64,000 nucleotides of DNA from Alteromonas aestuariivivens. Its GTDB lineage: Bacteria > Pseudomonadota > Gammaproteobacteria > Enterobacterales > Alteromonadaceae. Location of the stretch: positions 619,360 to 683,359 of the forward strand of contig NZ_QRHA01000001.1 of assembly GCF_003367475.1 (NCBI RefSeq), given 5' to 3'. The notes beneath the pieces were generated by a model that was given only the letters and a program-made list of their open reading frames with translations, was not told where the DNA came from and made no database searches. Below, in pieces: positions 35,733 through 44,627 of the stretch. The position numbers and the translations under genes are program-made. How positions within the stretch are numbered: the first letter of the stretch is position 1; each line of letters opens with the position of its first letter.

Positions 35733-36085
35733 GGAATGTCCTTGGGAAATTAAAGCTTTGTTGTATCCGGTTACGAGGCCGATCTTAACGATACACAACA
35801 GAATACCCAAGACCAATTGCCTCTGAAGCGCGGAAGGGTAACAGAAACTTGCTGAGGTAAAAATAGGTGCTCTTTAGAATTTATACCAATCCGTTGATAG
35901 TTGCTATTCTCAGGGAAGCTGCAGGACTGTTACGCAGGTGTGGGCCTTTTTCGGGTTTTAGCCTGCAGTGTTCACAGTATTGTGCTGTAAAATTGCCCAA
36001 GTGCTTAAAATTCGCAGTTTTCAGGGCGACGAAATGGCGCTTTTACAGTAGCATATGCGCCAAATTGCTCTTTTAAGGAAGCCGG
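35733..36085. other. 353-bp divergent region ettA / lpxD
   Basis: It must hold promoters for both flanking genes. CTGCAGG near 35919 and CCTGCAG near 35960 face each other over about 35 bases. A 69-codon open frame covers most of it but lacks a ribosome site and familiar text, so I do not call it a gene. Confidence 0.4.
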
Positions 36086-37114
36086 ATGACCAATCAAGCT
36101 AAAACGGCCTATACCCTGTCTGAACTGGCAGAACATGTAGGCGGGCAGGTCCAGGGCGACGGAGACGTTTCCATATCAGGTGTAGGAACCCTGTCTCAAG
36201 CCACAGGCCAGCAAATCTCTTTTCTAACCAATACCAAATATAAGCCGCAACTGTCCAGTACCCAGGCCGGTGCAGTTATTCTGCAGCCCAAAATGGCTGG
36301 CGACAGTCCGGTACCAGGCCTTTTACACAACAATCCTCATGCCGCGTTTGCCCGCATCGCACAGTTATTTGATACCACGCCAGCTACCGCAGATGGCATA
36401 GCTTCCTCAGCGGTGGTCGCATCGTCGGCCTCTTTGGGGGCCAATGTGGCGCTTGGTCACAATGTGATCATCGAGGACAACGTGGTACTGGGCGACAATG
36501 TGGTTATCGGTGCCAATACCGTTGTCGGCAAGGGAGCGAAAATTGGTGAAGGAAGCCGGATTTACCCCAATGTGACGATTTACCATGACGTTCAGATTGG
36601 CAAGCGGGTAACCATTCACAGCCAGAGCGTAATTGGGGCCGACGGGTTCGGGTTTGCCAACGACAGTGGCGTGTGGGTTCCCATACCACAGACCGGCACG
36701 GTGCTGATTGGAGATGACTGCAGCATCGGCGCATCAACAAGCATCGACCGCGGGGCCATGGACGATACCATCATCGGCAACAACGTCATTATCGACAATC
36801 AGGTGCAGATAGCGCACAACTGCATTGTTGGCGATCATTCCTGCATCTGCGGTTCGACCGGTATTGCCGGCAGTTGCCATATCGGTAAATACGTGATTAT
36901 CGGTGGCGGATGCGGGGTGAATGGTCACATCAGCATCTGCGACAAAGTGCAGATCACCGGGTATACCATGGTGGTGCAGGACATTACCGAACCTGGTGTG
37001 TATTCATCCGGCCAACCGGCCATGCCCAACCGCGAATGGCGCAAGAATGCCGTACGATTACGCCAGATTGATGCCCTGTATGATAGGGTTAAAGCATTGG
37101 AAAATAAGGCCTGA
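36086..37114 (+). CDS. lpxD: LpxD-type UDP-3-O-acylglucosamine N-acyltransferase, stand-alone
   Basis: 342 residues, the LpxD length. The N-terminal uridine-binding domain (about 1-105) is followed by a left-handed beta-helix of hexapeptides (about 110-310), with the LpxD blocks GADGFGFA, SIDRGAMDDT, the catalytic-histidine block VQIAHN, and GHISIC. It transfers a 3-hydroxyacyl chain from acyl-ACP in lipid A synthesis. In gammaproteobacteria lpxD normally sits in bamA-skp-lpxD-fabZ-lpxA; here it stands alone, so it may be a second copy or a related sugar N-acyltransferase. Confidence 0.85.
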   Translation: MTNQAKTAYTLSELAEHVGGQVQGDGDVSISGVGTLSQATGQQISFLTNTKYKPQLSSTQAGAVILQPKMAGDSPVPGLLHNNPHAAFARIAQLFDTTPATADGIASSAVVASSASLGANVALGHNVIIEDNVVLGDNVVIGANTVVGKGAKIGEGSRIYPNVTIYHDVQIGKRVTIHSQSVIGADGFGFANDSGVWVPIPQTGTVLIGDDCSIGASTSIDRGAMDDTIIGNNVIIDNQVQIAHNCIVGDHSCICGSTGIAGSCHIGKYVIIGGGCGVNGHISICDKVQITGYTMVVQDITEPGVYSSGQPAMPNREWRKNAVRLRQIDALYDRVKALENKA

Positions 37115-37137
37115 ACCGACTGTACGGTGAAATTCAC

Positions 37138-37159
37138 GGCCGATTGGTATAAATCGGCC
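37138..37159. terminator. Hairpin between lpxD and glyA
   Basis: GGCCGATT (37138-37145) with AATCGGCC (37152-37159), six-base loop, no T-run; a weak or rho-assisted terminator. Confidence 0.45.
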
Positions 37160-37242
37160 ACAAAGCGGTATACATACTGGTCAAAATGAATAGAATATGC
37201 CTTCGTTTAAAGCCATCGCATTTACGCAGTTAAGGAGCCTTC

Positions 37243-38499
37243 ATGTTACCTCGTGAAATGACCATTGCCGATTTTGATCCGGAATTGGCTGAAGCCATGA
37301 GCAAAGAAAATGAGCGTCAGGAACACCACATTGAACTGATTGCCTCAGAAAACTATTGCAGCCCCCGGGTCATGGAAGCGCAGGGATCACAGCTGACAAA
37401 CAAATACGCTGAAGGTTATCCTGGCAAGCGTTACTACGGCGGTTGCGAGCACGTTGATGTGGTTGAGCAACTGGCGATTGATCGTGCCAAGCAACTGTTC
37501 GGTGCGGAGTACGCCAACGTGCAGCCTCACTCCGGTTCACAGGCTAACGCTGCAGCCTTTATGGCGCTGTTGAATGCCGGTGACACTGTTCTGGGTATGA
37601 GCCTGTCTGAAGGTGGTCACCTGACGCATGGCTCCCACGTTAATTTCTCAGGTAAAACCTACAATGCGGTTCAGTACGGTCTGAATGAAGAAACCGGCGA
37701 AATCGATTACGAGCAGGTTGAAGCGTTGGCCGAAGAACACAAACCGAAAATGATCATTGGCGGTTTTTCTGCGTACTCCGGCATTGTTGACTGGCAGCGT
37801 TTTCGCGCCATTGCTGACAAAGTAGGCGCCTACCTGCTGGTGGATATGGCACACGTAGCGGGCCTGGTAGCGGCAGGTGTGTATCCTAACCCGCTGCCAC
37901 ATGCCCACGTTGTTACCACTACCACGCACAAAACTCTGGCCGGCCCCCGTAGCGGTCTGATTTTGTCTGCCTGTGGCGACGAAGACATTTACAAAAAGCT
38001 TAACAGCTCAGTGTTCCCTGGAAATCAGGGGGGCCCGCTGTGCCACGTGATCGCGGCCAAAGCGGTGGCGTTCAAGGAAGCCCTGCAGCCGGAATTCAAG
38101 GAATATCAGCAACAGGTTGTCACCAATGCTAAAGCTATGGTGGCGGTAATGCAGGAGCGCGGATACAAAATCGTTTCCGGTGGTACTGATAACCATCTGT
38201 TCCTGCTGGACCTGATCGACAAAGACATTACCGGTAAAGACGCCGATGCCGCGCTGGGTCGTGCCAACATCACCGTAAACAAAAACTCGGTTCCCAAAGA
38301 TCCCCGTTCACCGTTTGTAACCAGCGGTCTGCGCATTGGCAGCCCGGCCATTACCCGCCGCGGCTTCAAAGAAGAGCAGGCCAGACAGGTTGCCAGTTGG
38401 ATTTGTGACGTACTGGATAACCTGGGTGACGAGAGTGTTGAAGCCCGCGTTAAGCAGGAAGTTCTGGCACTGTGCGAGCAGTTTCCGGTTTACGCCTGA
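37243..38499 (+). CDS. glyA: Serine hydroxymethyltransferase
   Basis: 418 residues. It converts serine and tetrahydrofolate to glycine and methylene-tetrahydrofolate with pyridoxal phosphate. The PLP-lysine block [16 protein letters not shown] is present, as are [15 protein letters not shown] and [15 protein letters not shown] lies before the ATG. It is followed by nrdR, the same order as in Vibrio and Alteromonas. I saw no glycine riboswitch in its leader. Confidence 0.97.
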   Translation: MLPREMTIADFDPELAEAMSKENERQEHHIELIASENYCSPRVMEAQGSQLTNKYAEGYPGKRYYGGCEHVDVVEQLAIDRAKQLFGAEYANVQPHSGSQANAAAFMALLNAGDTVLGMSLSEGGHLTHGSHVNFSGKTYNAVQYGLNEETGEIDYEQVEALAEEHKPKMIIGGFSAYSGIVDWQRFRAIADKVGAYLLVDMAHVAGLVAAGVYPNPLPHAHVVTTTTHKTLAGPRSGLILSACGDEDIYKKLNSSVFPGNQGGPLCHVIAAKAVAFKEALQPEFKEYQQQVVTNAKAMVAVMQERGYKIVSGGTDNHLFLLDLIDKDITGKDADAALGRANITVNKNSVPKDPRSPFVTSGLRIGSPAITRRGFKEEQARQVASWICDVLDNLGDESVEARVKQEVLALCEQFPVYA

Positions 38500-38553
38500 T
38501 AGTCAGTCGTGGCGTTGTTCTCATTCGGGGGCAACGCCCAATGAGGACAACCC

Positions 38554-39003
38554 ATGTTTTGCCCGTTTTGCAGCGCTCAGGAAACCAAAGTCATTGACTC
38601 TCGCCTTGTTGCCGAGGGACATCAGGTGCGCCGCCGCCGGGAATGTATTGTGTGTCACGAGCGCTTTACTACCTTTGAAAGCGCGGAACTGGTGATGCCT
38701 AGGGTTATCAAACGGGATGGCTCCCGTGAGCCCTTCAACGAGGACAAACTGCGCGCCGGCTTGCAGCGTGCGCTGGAAAAGCGGCCGGTGAGTACCGAAA
38801 AAGTTGAGCAGTGCGTGTTGTCCCTCAAATCCAAACTTCGCGCTACCGGAGAGCGGGAAGTGGCCAGCGAATTACTGGGCAATCTGATCATGAATGCGTT
38901 GAAAGAACTGGATAAGGTAGCTTACGTGCGTTTTGCTTCTGTGTACCGTTCTTTTGAAGACATTCGGGAATTCGGAGAAGAAATTGCCAAGCTCGGCGAC
39001 TGA
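38554..39003 (+). CDS. nrdR: Transcriptional repressor NrdR
   Basis: 149 residues. The N-terminal zinc ribbon (CPFC at 3-6, CIVC near 31-34) is followed by an ATP-cone (about 47-137, [17 protein letters not shown]). It represses ribonucleotide reductase genes in response to dATP/ATP. A hairpin (GGCGTTG 38511-38517 with CAACGCC 38532-38538) separates it from glyA. Confidence 0.96.
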   Translation: MFCPFCSAQETKVIDSRLVAEGHQVRRRRECIVCHERFTTFESAELVMPRVIKRDGSREPFNEDKLRAGLQRALEKRPVSTEKVEQCVLSLKSKLRATGEREVASELLGNLIMNALKELDKVAYVRFASVYRSFEDIREFGEEIAKLGD

Positions 39004-39054
39004 TGGCTGCCATATTGAATTTCCCCTCAATTACAGAGTGTTGAGGAGTTAGCT

Positions 39055-40170
39055 GTGAACTTCTCTTCCGCTACTGATTTCCATTGGATGGCAGAAGCCA
39101 TCAAACTGGCCCGAAAAGGGCGTTTCACTACGTCTCCCAATCCCAGAGTGGGATGCATTGTTTTAGACGCTTCTGGCGAACTGGTGGGGCAGGGCTACCA
39201 TATACAGGCAGGCACCCCGCACGCTGAAGTGCACGCCTTGCGCCAGGCGGCCGAGCGGGCCAATGGCGGTACGGCCTATGTCACTCTGGAACCCTGTAGT
39301 CATTTCGGGCGCACGCCACCCTGTGCTGATGCCCTGATTGAGTCGGGGGTAAGCCGTGTGGTTGTAGCCATGACCGACCCGAACCCACAGGTGAGTGGAC
39401 AGGGTATCCGCCGTTTGCGTGATGCCGGTATTGAAGTGGTGTGTGATGTCCTCAGGTCGCAGGCAGAGCAGCTCAATCGCGGGTTTATCAAGCGCATGAC
39501 CACCGGGTTGCCGTGGATTACGGTGAAGATGGCTATCAGTCTGGACGGTAAAATTGCCCTCGCCAATGGGGTCAGTCAATGGATCACCGGCCCGCAAGCC
39601 AGGCGCGATGTGCAGTTGCACCGCGCCGCCAGTTGTGGGGTCCTGACTGGTTCCGGCACCGCATTGGCGGATGACCCCAGTTTACTGGTGCGCGAACAAC
39701 AGGCCCGTTTTGACGAATATCCTCTCGAAACTCTGCGCCAGCCAGTGCGCATAGTGGTAGATACGGCTGGCAGTCTGCCCGAGACTTTGCAATTGTTTCG
39801 GGACGGTTTTACCACCTGGATTGCCAGTGCGTCCGGTGCTGCGGCTGCATCCGACAACGTGATAAACTTGCCGACTGGCCGTAATGGAAAGGTGGATTTA
39901 CGAGCTTTGCTGGTGGAGCTGGGCCAGCGTCAGTTGAATGAGGTGTGGGTTGAGGCCGGGCCGTTACTGGCAGGAGCTTTTTTTGCCGATGGCCTGGTGG
40001 ATGAACTGATTGTGTATCAGGCACCCAAACTGCTGGGCAGCGAAGGCCGATCTATGCTGGTACTGCCCGAGTTTACAGCCTTGAACCAGGCGATTGAGTT
40101 GGAACTTCAGCATCAGTGCCAGGTTGGCAATGATAGCAAAATGACCTATCTGGTGCGACGCACCGGATAA
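39055..40170 (+). CDS. ribD: Bifunctional riboflavin deaminase/reductase RibD
   Basis: 371 residues from a GTG start behind GAGGAG. The N-terminal cytidine-deaminase-like domain has the zinc ligands HAEVHAL and PCSHFGRTPPC; the C-terminal reductase domain (about 150-365) has VKMAISLDGKIA. It carries out the second and third steps of riboflavin synthesis from the GTP-derived pyrimidine. It is the first of four riboflavin genes in a row. Confidence 0.96.
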   Translation: MNFSSATDFHWMAEAIKLARKGRFTTSPNPRVGCIVLDASGELVGQGYHIQAGTPHAEVHALRQAAERANGGTAYVTLEPCSHFGRTPPCADALIESGVSRVVVAMTDPNPQVSGQGIRRLRDAGIEVVCDVLRSQAEQLNRGFIKRMTTGLPWITVKMAISLDGKIALANGVSQWITGPQARRDVQLHRAASCGVLTGSGTALADDPSLLVREQQARFDEYPLETLRQPVRIVVDTAGSLPETLQLFRDGFTTWIASASGAAAASDNVINLPTGRNGKVDLRALLVELGQRQLNEVWVEAGPLLAGAFFADGLVDELIVYQAPKLLGSEGRSMLVLPEFTALNQAIELELQHQCQVGNDSKMTYLVRRTG

Positions 40171-40189
40171 CCGAAAAGAGAGTTATTGC

Positions 40190-40855
40190 ATGTTTACCGG
40201 AATTATTCAGGCATTGGGTACCATCCGCAGTCTCCAGAATAAAGGCGATGACATCCGTCTGACTGTCGCCAGCGGCGGGTTGGATATGTCAGACGTTGCT
40301 CTGGGTGACAGCATTGCAACCAACGGTGTGTGTCTGACCGTAGTCGATTTTGGTGATGACTATTACGCAGCCGATGTGTCGGCAGAGACTATCCGTCTTA
40401 CCGGCTTTGCTAATTATAAAGCGGGCTCGAAGGTGAATCTGGAAAAGGCCATGCGCCCGATAGACCGCTTCGGCGGTCACATTGTCTCCGGCCATGTCGA
40501 TGGCGTAGGGGAGATTACCCGGATTATTGATCACAGCGACTACGTTGAAATCTGGGTTAAGGCCCCCAATGATCTGGCCAAATACATTGCTCACAAGGGC
40601 AGTATCACCGTAGATGGTGTGAGCCTCACGGTGAATAAGGTCAACGGCGCTGAATTTATGCTGTGGATCATACCGCATACGCTCAAGGAGACCGTGATTG
40701 GTAACTATCGTGCGGGTACCAGGGTCAATCTGGAAGTGGATGTCATTGCCCGCTATCTTGAGCGATTGATGATGGGTGAAAAAGCGTCCCAGCCGACTCA
40801 GGGAAAAGGTATTGATATGGCGTTTCTGGCAGAAAACGGTTTTCTTCGCAAGTAG
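40190..40855 (+). CDS. ribE: Riboflavin synthase (alpha chain)
   Basis: 221 residues with two lumazine-binding barrels of about 95 residues each. The N-terminal MFTGIIQALG and the internal repeats (GDSIATNGVCLTV; KGSITVDGVSLTVN) are diagnostic. It dismutates two dimethylribityllumazine molecules to riboflavin. It lies 19 bases after ribD. Confidence 0.96.
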   Translation: MFTGIIQALGTIRSLQNKGDDIRLTVASGGLDMSDVALGDSIATNGVCLTVVDFGDDYYAADVSAETIRLTGFANYKAGSKVNLEKAMRPIDRFGGHIVSGHVDGVGEITRIIDHSDYVEIWVKAPNDLAKYIAHKGSITVDGVSLTVNKVNGAEFMLWIIPHTLKETVIGNYRAGTRVNLEVDVIARYLERLMMGEKASQPTQGKGIDMAFLAENGFLRK

Positions 40856-40886
40856 TCCGAATATTTAGGTTTTTAAGAATTAATTT

Positions 40887-41984
40887 ATGGCATTAAACAG
40901 CACTGCAGAAATCATCGAAGACATTCGTCAGGGTAAAATGGTGATCCTGATGGATGATGAGGATCGGGAAAACGAGGGTGACCTGATCATGGCTGCCGAA
41001 CACGTCACTCCTGAAGCGATCAATTTTATGGTGACGCATGCCCGTGGATTGGTGTGTTTACCCATGACCCAGCAGCGTTGCCGCAAACTCAAGCTTCCAT
41101 TAATGGTGGATAACAACGAAGCCCAGTTTTCAACCAATTTTACCGTATCCATTGAGGCAGCCCGTGGGGTTACCACCGGCATTTCTGCCGCCGACAGAGC
41201 CACCACTATACGCGCTGCGGTGCACCCTGGTGCTGTCTCTACCGATATCGTGCAGCCCGGTCATATATTTCCACTGATAGCCAAAGATGGTGGCGTACTG
41301 AATCGTGCCGGGCACACCGAAGCCGGTGTGGACCTGGCTCGTCTGGCGGGCTGTGAGCCTGCCGCAGTGATTGTCGAAATCCTCAATGACGACGGCACTA
41401 TGGCCCGTAGACCGGAGCTGGAAGCATTTGCACAAAAACACAATATCAAAATAGGCACCATTGCCGATTTGATCGAATACCGTAATCTTAACGAAACTAC
41501 CATCGAAAAAGTCGCCCAGTGTCATCTTCCCACTGAATACGGAGACTTTGAGCTGCATACCTTCAAGGATGTGATAGACAATCAGGTGCATTTCGCACTG
41601 GTGAAAGGTGACATTCTTGAGCATGAAGCTACATTGGTACGTGTTCACTTGCATAACACCTTCAGTGATTTGCTCGGCTCAACCCGTTCAATTAAACGTT
41701 CCATGACGCTACCAGAGGCAATGCAGCGTATTGCCAGCGACGGTGGAGTGCTGGTGCTGCTGGGCAAGGAAGAACATGTAGAAAACCAGGTTCGGCGTTT
41801 TGCCGCAGAAGATCGCGGTGAGCAGTCTCCCGGTGCCGACTGGCAGGGGTCCTCAAGAACCGTTGGGGTGGGCAGCCAGATTCTGGCGACACTGGGTGTG
41901 AAGAAAATGCGCCTGCTGAGTAAACCTATCAAGTATCACGCTCTGTCCGGGTTTGGCCTGGAAGTGGTGGAGTACGTTCATTAA
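40887..41984 (+). CDS. ribBA: DHBP synthase with degenerate GTP cyclohydrolase II-like domain
   Basis: 365 residues. The N-terminal domain (1-200) is a complete 3,4-dihydroxy-2-butanone-4-phosphate synthase ([26 protein letters not shown]). The C-terminal domain (about 205-365) aligns in outline with GTP cyclohydrolase II ([17 protein letters not shown]), but the three zinc-binding cysteines of real RibA are absent, so only the first activity is expected. GTP cyclohydrolase II must then come from a separate ribA. No FMN riboswitch is visible upstream. Confidence 0.93.
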   Translation: MALNSTAEIIEDIRQGKMVILMDDEDRENEGDLIMAAEHVTPEAINFMVTHARGLVCLPMTQQRCRKLKLPLMVDNNEAQFSTNFTVSIEAARGVTTGISAADRATTIRAAVHPGAVSTDIVQPGHIFPLIAKDGGVLNRAGHTEAGVDLARLAGCEPAAVIVEILNDDGTMARRPELEAFAQKHNIKIGTIADLIEYRNLNETTIEKVAQCHLPTEYGDFELHTFKDVIDNQVHFALVKGDILEHEATLVRVHLHNTFSDLLGSTRSIKRSMTLPEAMQRIASDGGVLVLLGKEEHVENQVRRFAAEDRGEQSPGADWQGSSRTVGVGSQILATLGVKKMRLLSKPIKYHALSGFGLEVVEYVH

Positions 41985-42058
41985 TGTCTGCCGGTGTGTA
42001 TCGGTGCCGACAGCCGCACCGGAACACACAATCAAGCCATTCAGTTTACGCGCAGTTG

Positions 42059-42067
42059 TGCTATACT
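42059..42067 (+). promoter_or_regulatory. Extended -10 promoter before ribH
   Basis: TGCTATACT, an extended -10, lies about 31 bases before the ribH ATG. No good -35 is seen at normal spacing. Confidence 0.4.
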
Positions 42068-42097
42068 GCGCGCCGTTTTTCACGAGGATTTATACGC

Positions 42098-42571
42098 ATG
42101 CAGGTCATTGAAGGTAACATTCGCGCAACCGGTAAGAAATTTGCCGTTATCGTGTCCCGTTTTAACAGCTTTGTGGTAGAAAGTTTGCTGGAAGGTGCTT
42201 TGGATACACTGGAGCGTCACGGTGAAGTAAACGAAAACGACATTACCCTGGTTCGGGTGCCTGGTGCCTATGAACTGCCTGTGGTTGCCAAAAAACTGGC
42301 AGAAAAAGGTGGATTTGATGCCATAATTGCTCTTGGGGCAGTGATCCGTGGTGGTACACCGCACTTTGACTTTGTTGCCGGTGAATGCAACAAGGGGCTG
42401 GCCCAGGTAGCGTTGGAGTACGGTCTGCCGGTATCTTTTGGCGTGATCACCACCGACTCCATCGAACAGGCGATTGAGCGTTCCGGAACCAAAGCGGGCA
42501 ACAAGGGTGCTGAAGCAGCACTGGGCGCGCTGGAGATGGTGAACGTAATCTCATCATTAAACGACCTGTAA
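42098..42571 (+). CDS. ribH: 6,7-dimethyl-8-ribityllumazine synthase
   Basis: 157 residues from the ATG at 42098, with GAGGA upstream; the longer frame from 41984 lacks a ribosome site and adds sequence unlike the family. Typical blocks are [21 protein letters not shown], and [14 protein letters not shown] with its catalytic histidine. It joins the RibBA and RibD products into lumazine and is followed by nusB 16 bases later. Confidence 0.96.
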   Translation: MQVIEGNIRATGKKFAVIVSRFNSFVVESLLEGALDTLERHGEVNENDITLVRVPGAYELPVVAKKLAEKGGFDAIIALGAVIRGGTPHFDFVAGECNKGLAQVALEYGLPVSFGVITTDSIEQAIERSGTKAGNKGAEAALGALEMVNVISSLNDL

Positions 42572-42586
42572 ACAAAGGTTTATTAC

Positions 42587-43009
42587 GTGAAAGTGTCAGC
42601 ACGACGTAGAGCGCGTGAAATCGCGCTGCAGGGGATTTACTCCTGGCAAATGAGCAAAAATCCGGTTGAGCAGATTGAACTGTCTCTGGCCACCAGCAAT
42701 GACATGCAGAAAGTGGACATGGTTTACTTTCAGGGCCTGTTGCGAGGCGTGGTTAAGCAGGCCGATGTCCTGGACGCTTCGATCAAACCTTATCTTGGGC
42801 GTTTGCCGGAAGAGCTCGATCCCATTGAAAAAGCCATTTTACGCCTCGCTACTTTTGAACTGACCGAGCGCATGGACGTGCCTTATCGGGTGATCATCAA
42901 CGAGGCGATTGAACTTGCCAAGTCGTTTGGTGCCGAGGAAAGCCACAAATTCATCAACGGAGCTTTGGATAAGGCCGTCCGCACCTTACGAGAGCATGAA
43001 CGGGGTTAA
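42587..43009 (+). CDS. nusB: Transcription antitermination factor NusB
   Basis: 140 residues from a GTG start. An all-helical protein with SARRRAREIALQGIYSW at the N-terminus and RVIINEAIELAKSFG near the C-terminus. With NusE it binds boxA of rRNA leaders; a boxA lies before the 16S gene at the right edge. Its stop codon is in the loop of a strong hairpin. Confidence 0.96.
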   Translation: MKVSARRRAREIALQGIYSWQMSKNPVEQIELSLATSNDMQKVDMVYFQGLLRGVVKQADVLDASIKPYLGRLPEELDPIEKAILRLATFELTERMDVPYRVIINEAIELAKSFGAEESHKFINGALDKAVRTLREHERG

Positions 43010-43027
43010 GTGATTCCCCGTTCATGC
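42994..43027. repeat. Perfect 12-bp hairpin spanning the nusB stop codon
   Basis: GCATGAACGGGG (42994-43005) pairs with CCCCGTTCATGC (43016-43027). The 10-base loop holds the nusB TAA and an in-frame GTG that could be misread as the thiL start. Confidence 0.75.
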
Positions 43028-43063
43028 CTGCTTCATAGCATTAACTTTACTTCGAATTATAAC

Positions 43064-44029
43064 GTGAAAGAATTTGACCTTATAGGCCGCTATTTTGCCA
43101 ATGGCGGTTACCAACGCAAGGATGTGCTGGTGGGAATTGGGGACGATTGTGCCATCACCACTCTGGCCGAGAATCAACAACTGGCGATTACAACCGATAC
43201 CTTGGTTGCGGGAGTACACTTCCTTCGAGACGCGCCAGCCCGATCGGTAGCTCACAAAGCCGTTGCTGTTAACCTCAGTGATTTGGCTGCGATGGGAGCC
43301 GAGCCCGCCTGGATCAGTTTGTCACTGTCCATGCCACAGATGGATGAGGTATGGCTTGCAGAATTTGCCGAGGGGCTGCATGAGCTTACCCAGTATTATT
43401 CGGTACAACTGATCGGTGGCGATACAGTAACCGGCCCTCTTGCAATGACAATTACCGCTCAGGGTTTTATACCGCCGGGCAGCGAACTGAAGCGCAGTGC
43501 AGCCAGACCAGGAGACTGGATCTACGTTACTGGTACCCTGGGTGACGCCGGTGCGGGCCTGGCGATACTGAAAGGTGAGGTTGAGGCACAGTCTCCGGAG
43601 CGGGATATTCTGGTAAACCGCCATTTGTATCCCACACCAAGAGTCGCCGCCGGCACAGCCCTGCGACGAACGGCGAATGCCTGTATCGACATTTCCGACG
43701 GAATGCTGGCCGATCTGGGCCATATTCTTAAGGCATCGGGTTGCGGAGCCACAGTGCACGTAGACAGGTTGCCCATATCCAGGGCGCTTTATCAGCACGC
43801 TGGCGCCAAGCAAGCTTACGAGTTGGCTCTCACATCCGGTGATGATTACGAACTTCTGTTTACCGTGAGCGAGGAGCAGCGCGGGAACCTGGAGACCTCA
43901 CTGGCCAGCACCAACGTCAAAGCAACCTGCATTGGGCAGGTAACCGGCCAGACTGGTAAAGTCGACCTGAAGCTGTATGATGAGCCCTATCAGCCTCCCG
44001 AAAAAACTGGTTACCAGCACGAGTTTTAA
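43064..44029 (+). CDS. thiL: Thiamine-monophosphate kinase
   Basis: 321 residues from a GTG at 43064, where the product starts VKEFDLIGRYF, matching E. coli ThiL; a GTG at 43010 would add 18 unrelated residues and lies inside a hairpin loop. Motifs are GIGDDCAI, ITTDTLVAGVHF, NLSDLAAMGAEP and IGGDTVTGP. It phosphorylates thiamine monophosphate to the diphosphate. Its TAA overlaps the pgpA ATG by one base (TAATG). Confidence 0.94.
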   Translation: MKEFDLIGRYFANGGYQRKDVLVGIGDDCAITTLAENQQLAITTDTLVAGVHFLRDAPARSVAHKAVAVNLSDLAAMGAEPAWISLSLSMPQMDEVWLAEFAEGLHELTQYYSVQLIGGDTVTGPLAMTITAQGFIPPGSELKRSAARPGDWIYVTGTLGDAGAGLAILKGEVEAQSPERDILVNRHLYPTPRVAAGTALRRTANACIDISDGMLADLGHILKASGCGATVHVDRLPISRALYQHAGAKQAYELALTSGDDYELLFTVSEEQRGNLETSLASTNVKATCIGQVTGQTGKVDLKLYDEPYQPPEKTGYQHEF

Positions 44030-44514
44030 TGCAGCCCGAATTCAGAAAGCGCATATCTTTGCTAAACCCCATCCATTTTTGTGCGTTGGGGTTTGGTAGC
44101 GGGCTGATTCCTGTAATGCCCGGAACCTTCGGTTCTCTGGCCGCCATTCCGTTGTTACTGTTGTGTGGTGCTCTTTTGCCGTGGCAGTTTGCCGCCATTA
44201 CTGTGCTACTGAGTGTGGCCGGTATCTACATTTGTGGAAAAACCGCGTATGACATGAAGGTGCACGATCACGGTTCCATTGTGTGGGACGAAGTGGCGGG
44301 CATGTTTGTGACCTTTCTGCTGGTCCCCCTGAGTGCCTCCAGTCTGGCGCTGGGCTTTGTACTGTTTCGCTTTTTCGATATCGTCAAACCCTGGCCTATT
44401 GGCCTGATTGACAAGCGTTTGCACGGTGGTACCGGGATAATGCTGGATGATCTTGTGGCAGGTGTAATGGCCTGTGTGTGTTTGCACACCACGTTATACC
44501 TATGGCCTTTTTAA
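44029..44514 (+). CDS. pgpA: Phosphatidylglycerophosphatase A
   Basis: 161 residues with about four membrane segments. GSGLIPVMPGTFGSLAAIP and IVWDEVAGMF are family blocks. It removes phosphate from phosphatidylglycerophosphate in the inner membrane. The start overlaps the thiL stop. Confidence 0.95.
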   Translation: MQPEFRKRISLLNPIHFCALGFGSGLIPVMPGTFGSLAAIPLLLLCGALLPWQFAAITVLLSVAGIYICGKTAYDMKVHDHGSIVWDEVAGMFVTFLLVPLSASSLALGFVLFRFFDIVKPWPIGLIDKRLHGGTGIMLDDLVAGVMACVCLHTTLYLWPF

Positions 44515-44520
44515 GCACCT

Positions 44521-44609
44521 AAAACCGATAGCGTAGCGTCTGCTGAGTGCTTACTGTGAAAAACGTGAATTTATCAACACTTTGAAATGGCCCTTTAAGG
44601 GCCATTTCA
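44521..44609 (-). repeat. Diverged, shortened copy of the dispersed repeat
   Basis: Read on the minus strand, the hairpin is followed by TTTCAAAGTGTTGATAAA, TTCACAGTAAGCACTC and GCAGACGCTACG. Each matches in order the 21-kb unit (TTTCAGAGTGTTGATAAA, TTCACATTAAACACTC, GCAGAC...CGTAGCG). Confidence 0.5.
44583..44609. terminator. Bidirectional terminator between pgpA and dxs
   Basis: TGAAATGGCCCTT (44583-44595) and AAGGGCCATTTCA (44597-44609) around one base, between convergent genes. Confidence 0.75.
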
Positions 44610-44627
44610 GTATTCAACGGGCTGGGA

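Noticed and set aside
35867..36076. 69-codon open frame before lpxD
   Set aside because: No ribosome site, no signal peptide and no family-like text; it occupies the expected promoter region.
37115..37242. Possible glycine riboswitch before glyA
   Set aside because: No tandem aptamer pattern is visible; only a hairpin without T-run.
38500..42097. Possible FMN riboswitch for the riboflavin genes
   Set aside because: Intergenic gaps are short and no RFN-like conserved blocks are seen.
43010..43063. Earlier GTG start for thiL
   Set aside because: It lies in the loop of a stable hairpin and adds residues not found in ThiL.
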